Part shown: positions 13,820 to 17,845 of the stretch, piece by piece
How the letters are laid out: every line of letters starts with the position of its first letter
Position numbering within the stretch: the first letter of the stretch is position 1
From: an uncultured beta proteobacterium
GTDB lineage: Bacteria > Pseudomonadota > Gammaproteobacteria > Burkholderiales > Rhodocyclaceae
Assembly (NCBI GenBank): GCA_903917505.1
Contig: CAIXAY010000469.1
Location: 1 to 17,845 of the forward strand
Direction of reading: 5' to 3'
DNA: 17,845 nucleotides
Notes under the pieces: generated by a model
Databases searched by the model: none
Seen by the model: the letters and a program-made list of their open reading frames with translations, nothing else
What the model was told of the DNA's origin: nothing
Program-made: the position numbers and the translations under genes

Positions 13820-15142
13820 ATGCGTAACGCCGACCTGCTGCAGCGCAGCCTCAACGCGGTCTGGCATCCGTGCACGCAGATGAAGCAGCATGCGGCCGAC
13901 CTGCCGCTGATCCCGATCGCGCGCGGCGAGGGCGCCTGGCTTTACGACTTCGACGGCAGGCGCTATCTCGACGGCATCAGTTCGTGGTGGGTCAACCTCT
14001 TCGGCCACTGCAATCCGCGCATCAACGCGGCGCTGCGCGAACAGCTCGAAGAACTCGAGCACGTCATCCTCGCGGGCTTTACCCAGCGTCCGGTGGTCGA
14101 ACTGTCCGAGCGCCTCGCGGCGCTGACCGGCGGCGCGCTGGGCCACTGCTTCTACGCCTCCGACGGCGCTTCGGCGACCGAGATCGCGCTCAAGATGTCC
14201 TTCCACTACTGGCGCAATTGCGGCCGCGGCGCGAAGCAGGACTTTCTCTGCCTGGCCGGCAGCTACCACGGCGAGACCGTCGGCGCGCTGGCGGTCACCG
14301 ACGTCGCGCTGTTCCGCGACGCGTACGCGCCGCTCGTGCGCAGCGCCGCGACCGTGCCCAGCCCCGATGCGCGCCAGGCGGGCGCCGGCGAAACCGCGAT
14401 AGCCGTCGCGCGCCGCGCCGCCGCGGTGCTCGAGCGCCACCTCGAACAGCATCATGCGCATCTGGCCGCGCTGATCGTCGAACCGCTGATCCAGTGCGCG
14501 AGCGGCATGGTCATGTACGACCCGGAATACCTGCGCCTGGCGCGCGCCCTCTGCGAGCGCTACGAGGTGCACCTGATCTGCGACGAGATCGCCGTCGGCT
14601 GCGGCCGCACCGGCACTTTCTTCGCGCACGAGCAGGCCGGCATCAAACCCGATTTTCTCTGCCTGTCGAAAGGCATTTCGGGCGGCTATTTGCCGCTCTC
14701 CGTCGTGCTCAGCACCGACGCAGTCTATGCCGCGTTCTACGACGACGCGACGACGCGCGGCTTCCTGCATTCGCACTCCTACACCGGCAACGCGCTGGCC
14801 TGCCGCGCCGCGCTGGCAACGCTCGACATCTTCGCCGCCGACCGGGTACTCGAACAGAACCAGTCGCGTGCCGCCAAGCTCGCCGCGGCGCTGGCACCGC
14901 TCGCCGGACACCCGCAGGTGCGCCACCTGCGCCAGCGCGGCATGATCCTGGCCTTCGACGTGGACACGCCTGACCCGGCTTTCGCGCGCCGCTTCTATCG
15001 CGCCGCGCTGGCGCGCGAAGCGCTGCTCCGCCCGATCGGCAACACCGTTTACCTGATGCCGCCCTACATCATCAACGACGACGAAATCGCCCACTTCGGA
15101 CAAGCCGTCGCCGGCGCACTCGACGAAGCTTTGAGGCCATGA
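13820..15142 (+). CDS. bioA: Adenosylmethionine-8-amino-7-oxononanoate aminotransferase
   Basis: This 440-aa PLP enzyme converts KAPA to DAPA with SAM as amino donor in biotin synthesis. Family signatures are WHPCTQMKQH (15-24), GISSWWVNLFGHCNPRIN (52-69), FYASDGASATEIALKMSFHYW (111-131), SYHGETVGA (148-156), the PLP aspartate D255 in LICDEIAVGCGRTG, and the Schiff-base lysine K284 in CLSKGISGGYLPLS. I chose ATG 13820. The open frame reaches back to 13751 but that part lies in the palindromic repeat. The Shine-Dalgarno sequence is weak. It is the first gene of the bio operon and overlaps bioF as ATGA. Confidence 0.96.
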   Translation: MRNADLLQRSLNAVWHPCTQMKQHAADLPLIPIARGEGAWLYDFDGRRYLDGISSWWVNLFGHCNPRINAALREQLEELEHVILAGFTQRPVVELSERLAALTGGALGHCFYASDGASATEIALKMSFHYWRNCGRGAKQDFLCLAGSYHGETVGALAVTDVALFRDAYAPLVRSAATVPSPDARQAGAGETAIAVARRAAAVLERHLEQHHAHLAALIVEPLIQCASGMVMYDPEYLRLARALCERYEVHLICDEIAVGCGRTGTFFAHEQAGIKPDFLCLSKGISGGYLPLSVVLSTDAVYAAFYDDATTRGFLHSHSYTGNALACRAALATLDIFAADRVLEQNQSRAAKLAAALAPLAGHPQVRHLRQRGMILAFDVDTPDPAFARRFYRAALAREALLRPIGNTVYLMPPYIINDDEIAHFGQAVAGALDEALRP

Positions 15143-16293
15143 TCTTCGACGAACTGCACGACCAGCTCGCGGCGCTCCGCAAGGCCGGCCTCGAGCGGCG
15201 CCGGCGCACGCTGCAGGCGCCCTGCGGGCCGCTGGCGCGCGTGGACGGGCGCGAGCTGGTCAGTTTCTGCAGCAACGATTACCTGGGCCTGGCCAACGAC
15301 CCGGCGCTGATCGCCGCGGCCTTCGCCGGCGCGCAGGCCTGGGGCGTCGGCAGCGGCGCTTCGCACCTGGTCAGCGGCCATCTCGAACCGCACCAGGCGC
15401 TCGAAGAACGGCTCGCCGCGTTCACCGGTTTCCCGCGCGCGTTGCTCTTCTCCACCGGTTACCTCGCCAACCTCGGCGTCGTCCCGGCGCTCGTCGGACG
15501 CGGCGACGCCGTCTTCGCCGACAAGCTCAACCATGCCTCGCTGATCGACGCCGTGCAGCTCGCGCGCGCCGACAGCCAGCGCTATGCGCACGGCGACCTC
15601 GCCGGCCTCGAACGCCTGCTCGCGCAAAGCCCGGCCAAGCGCAAGCTGATCGTCAGCGACGCGGTGTTCAGCATGGACGGCGATCTCGCACCGCTGCCCG
15701 GCCTGCTCGAACTCGCCGAGCGCTTCGACGCCTGGCTGCTGGTGGACGACGCGCACGGCTTCGGCGTGCTCGGCGCGCAGGGGCGCGGCAGCCTGTCGCA
15801 TTTTTCCATTGCCGCCGCGCCGCGCATCCTCTACATGGGAACGCTCGGCAAGGCCGCGGGCGCCGCCGGCGCTTTCGTCGCAGCTGCCGACGCGGTCATC
15901 GAGTGGCTGCTGCAGCGCGCCCGCACTTACATTTTCACCACCGGCGCGAGTCCGGTCATGGCCTGCGCGCTGCTGGCCAGCGTCGATCTGATCGAACAGG
16001 GCGAGGCGCGGCGCGGCCAGCTGCGCCGGCTCGCCGCGCAACTGCAGGCGGGACTCGCCGGCACGCGCTGGCGCTTGCTGCCCTCGCCGACGGCGATCCA
16101 GCCGCTGCTGATCGGCGACAACTTCGAAACCCTGCGCGTCGCCGACGCGCTCTTCGCCGACGGCCTGTGGGTGCCGGCGATCCGGCCGCCGACCGTGCCC
16201 AAAGGCAGCGCGCGCTTGCGCATCTCGCTCTCCGCCGCGCACAGCGAAGCGCAGGTCGCGCGCCTCGTCGAGGCCCTGCGCAAGCTGGCATGA
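15139..16293 (+). CDS. bioF: 8-amino-7-oxononanoate synthase
   Basis: This 384-aa PLP enzyme condenses pimeloyl-ACP with L-alanine to form KAPA, the substrate of BioA. Conserved segments are FCSNDYLGLA (43-52), GVGSGASHLVSGHLEPHQALEERLA (69-93), DKLNHASLIDA (128-138), the PLP-contacting LVDDAHGFGVLG (201-212) and the lysine loop MGTLGKAAGAAGAF with K238. The length matches E. coli BioF (384). Its start overlaps the bioA stop and its stop overlaps the bioH start, each by ATGA, so the proteins are probably made in coordinated amounts. Confidence 0.96.
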   Translation: MIFDELHDQLAALRKAGLERRRRTLQAPCGPLARVDGRELVSFCSNDYLGLANDPALIAAAFAGAQAWGVGSGASHLVSGHLEPHQALEERLAAFTGFPRALLFSTGYLANLGVVPALVGRGDAVFADKLNHASLIDAVQLARADSQRYAHGDLAGLERLLAQSPAKRKLIVSDAVFSMDGDLAPLPGLLELAERFDAWLLVDDAHGFGVLGAQGRGSLSHFSIAAAPRILYMGTLGKAAGAAGAFVAAADAVIEWLLQRARTYIFTTGASPVMACALLASVDLIEQGEARRGQLRRLAAQLQAGLAGTRWRLLPSPTAIQPLLIGDNFETLRVADALFADGLWVPAIRPPTVPKGSARLRISLSAAHSEAQVARLVEALRKLA

Positions 16294-17084
16294 GCGCGCT
16301 GCAGATCGAAAGCCGCGGCGCTGGCCGCGGCGGCGACCTCGCGCTGGTGCATGGCTGGGGGCTTGGCAAGGCGGTGTGGCAGCCGGTGATCGCCGCGCTC
16401 GAACAAGGCTTTCGCCTGCATCTTGTCGAGCTGCCTGGCTACGGCGGGTCTGCGCAGGGCCCAACGGCCGCATCAGCCGGCTTCGCGCCGACGGCGCAAG
16501 CGCTCCTTGATTCCCTGCCGGCCGGCACGGCGCTGTGCGGCTGGTCGCTCGGCGGCCTGCTGGCGCTACAGGCGGCGCGGCTGGCGCCGCGGCACTTTGG
16601 CCGCCTGATCCTCGTCGGCGGCACGCCGTGCTTTACGCAGCGCACCGGTTGGCCCTGCGCGCAAGCGCCGGCGCTGCTCGACGCGTTCAACAGCGCGGTC
16701 GCCGCCGATGCGCCGCTCGCCCTGCGCCGTTTCGTCGCGCTGCTCAACCAGGGCGACGCCAGCGCCCGCGCGATCACCCGCCGCCTCGCCGAACTGGCCG
16801 CCGCGCCGGCGGCCAGCGCAACGCTCGCGCAAGGCCTCGCGTGGCTGCGCGAAATCGATCTGCGCCCGGCCCTGCAAGCGGCTGCCCTCGCCCTGCCGAC
16901 GCTGCTCATCCACGGTCGCCACGATGCGCTGATACCGGTTGAAGCGGCGCAGTGGCTAAATAAAAACTTGTCCAATGCGCGACTCGAGATTTTCGCCAGC
17001 GCGGGGCACGCCCCTTTCCTCAACGACCCGGCACGCTTTGCCGAAGTGATAAGCGATTTCTGCCATGCGCCTGCCACCGACTAA
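16290..17084 (+). CDS. bioH: Pimeloyl-ACP methyl ester carboxylesterase
   Basis: This is a 264-aa alpha/beta hydrolase. In the biotin pathway it removes the methyl group from pimeloyl-ACP methyl ester, ending the fatty-acid-like elongation started by BioC. The oxyanion region LVHGWGLGKAVW is at 19-30, the nucleophile S86 in GWSLGG, the acid D212 in GRHDALIP and the base H240 in SAGHAPF. This layout matches E. coli BioH (S82, D207, H235). The start is ATG 16290, overlapping the bioF stop; the longer upstream frame lies inside bioF. It overlaps bioC by 20 bases. Confidence 0.94.
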   Translation: MSALQIESRGAGRGGDLALVHGWGLGKAVWQPVIAALEQGFRLHLVELPGYGGSAQGPTAASAGFAPTAQALLDSLPAGTALCGWSLGGLLALQAARLAPRHFGRLILVGGTPCFTQRTGWPCAQAPALLDAFNSAVAADAPLALRRFVALLNQGDASARAITRRLAELAAAPAASATLAQGLAWLREIDLRPALQAAALALPTLLIHGRHDALIPVEAAQWLNKNLSNARLEIFASAGHAPFLNDPARFAEVISDFCHAPATD

Positions 17085-17838
17085 GCAAGCTATTCGTACC
17101 TCGTTCGACCGTTCGGCCGCCACCTACGATGCCGCGGCCGTCGTCCAGCGCCGGGTTTGCGATCGGCTGCTCGCGTGCCTGGAGCAGCCGCCGGGCGCGC
17201 CGGGCACGATCCTCGATGCCGGTTGCGGCACGGGTTACGCGGCGCGCCTGCTGCGCCGGCAGTGGCCCGACGCGCAGATCGCCGGCGTCGATTTCGCCCC
17301 GGCGATGCTCGCCCGCGCGCGTCACGACAGCGATTTCTGTTGCGCGGCCGATCTCGAGGCGCTGCCCTTTGCCGCCGGGCGCTTCGACCTGTGGTGGTCG
17401 AGCCTGACCATCCAGTGGTGCGAGCGCGGTCGGGTTTTCGCCGAGGCGGCCCGCGTTCTCGCGCCGGGCGGAAGCCTGGCGGTCAGCACGCTGGGGCCGG
17501 AAACTTTTTTTGAACTGCGCGCCGCTTTTGCCGGCGTCGACGCGCACCGCCACACGCTGCCCTTCGACACCGCCGATGCGCTGGCAACGGCGCTGGCGCA
17601 GGCCGGTTTCGCCGGCGTCACCCTGCGCCGCGAACGGCACACCGTGCATTACCCTGAGCTGAAAACCCTGCTGCGCGCCATCAAGGCCATCGGCGCGAAC
17701 AAGGTCGGCGCCGGCGCGCGTCGCGGCATGATGGGGCGCGCCGCCTGGCAAAAAGTCGAAGCCGCCTACGAAACGCAGCGCGAAACGGCCGGCCTGCCGG
17801 CCAGCTCCGATGTCATCCTGGCTTATGCGACGCGGTGA
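17065..17838 (+). CDS. bioC: Malonyl-ACP O-methyltransferase
   Basis: This 257-aa SAM-dependent methyltransferase methylates malonyl-ACP so that it can enter fatty-acid synthesis as a disguised primer for the pimeloyl chain. The N-terminal SFDRSAATYDAAAVVQRRV is typical of BioC. The SAM motif TILDAGCGTGYAARLL is at 48-63, the acidic loop AGVDFAPAMLARAR at 73-86, and WWSSLTIQWC (110-119) matches the BioC S-L-x-x-QWC block. It starts inside the bioH end (20-base overlap). The stop is shared with a GTG (GTGA at 17835-17838) that could begin a further gene, plausibly bioD, cut by the window edge. Confidence 0.94.
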   Translation: MRLPPTKQAIRTSFDRSAATYDAAAVVQRRVCDRLLACLEQPPGAPGTILDAGCGTGYAARLLRRQWPDAQIAGVDFAPAMLARARHDSDFCCAADLEALPFAAGRFDLWWSSLTIQWCERGRVFAEAARVLAPGGSLAVSTLGPETFFELRAAFAGVDAHRHTLPFDTADALATALAQAGFAGVTLRRERHTVHYPELKTLLRAIKAIGANKVGAGARRGMMGRAAWQKVEAAYETQRETAGLPASSDVILAYATR

Positions 17839-17845
17839 ACGGAAA

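Noticed and set aside
13799..15103. Minus-strand open frame of 434 codons opposite bioA
   Set aside because: It is antisense to bioA throughout, and the bioA motifs and operon overlaps fix the coding strand.

Overview
The window is about 17.8 kb of a dense, GC-rich chromosome. Gene content points to a betaproteobacterium, most likely Rhodocyclales-like. The supporting genes are the end of an rnfE-like gene followed directly by nth, a DUF1841 gene, a DUF2863 gene (a largely betaproteobacterial family), a pilU-type pilus ATPase, and a bioA-bioF-bioH-bioC run. This placement comes from family recognition, not from a search. I see no rRNA, tRNA, CRISPR array, insertion sequence or prophage. No gene-free stretch exceeds 300 bases; the longest is about 277 bases, upstream of pilU.

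Layout. (1) 1-769, plus strand: 3' end of an RnfE/RsxE-like membrane protein, then endonuclease III. (2) 776-899: a palindromic repeat with arms built from ACAACG-type units. (3) 926-4215, plus strand: a tightly packed set of FIST-domain sensor, DUF1841, PyrK and class 1B PyrD. PyrK and PyrD form the NAD-linked dihydroorotate dehydrogenase of pyrimidine synthesis. (4) 4231-6553, minus strand: an RNA-centred operon running dusC, a TrmB-like methyltransferase, a YkgJ-type cysteine-cluster protein and an S4 RNA-binding protein. (5) 6645-7262, minus strand: an AT-richer bacterial-PH-domain membrane protein with its own terminator. (6) 7540-9404, plus strand: pilU followed by a small cyclic-nucleotide-binding-fold protein. 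(7) 9526-11037, minus strand: arfB ribosome rescue factor and a GGDEF diguanylate cyclase with a recognisable promoter and operator-like palindrome. (8) 11146-12353: a PIN-domain nuclease convergent with yaaA. (9) 12476-13651: a DUF2863 protein, divergent from yaaA. (10) 13669-13793: a second copy of the palindromic repeat. (11) 13820-17838, plus strand: bioA, bioF, bioH and bioC with overlapping ends, covering pimeloyl-ACP formation and the first two ring-assembly steps. bioD and bioB are not inside the window.

The most interesting non-genic signal is the pair of palindromic elements about 12.9 kb apart. Each has outer arms of degenerate 9-base units around ACAACG and an inner hairpin, and they share the 10-mer TGACCGATGA in opposite orientation. 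They generate false short reading frames and false upstream start codons for the genes that follow. The most interesting genic signals are the FIST-DUF1841-PyrK-PyrD operon, with three HxxxH pairs in DUF1841, and the PilU partner protein whose nucleotide-binding cassette has lost its expected arginine.
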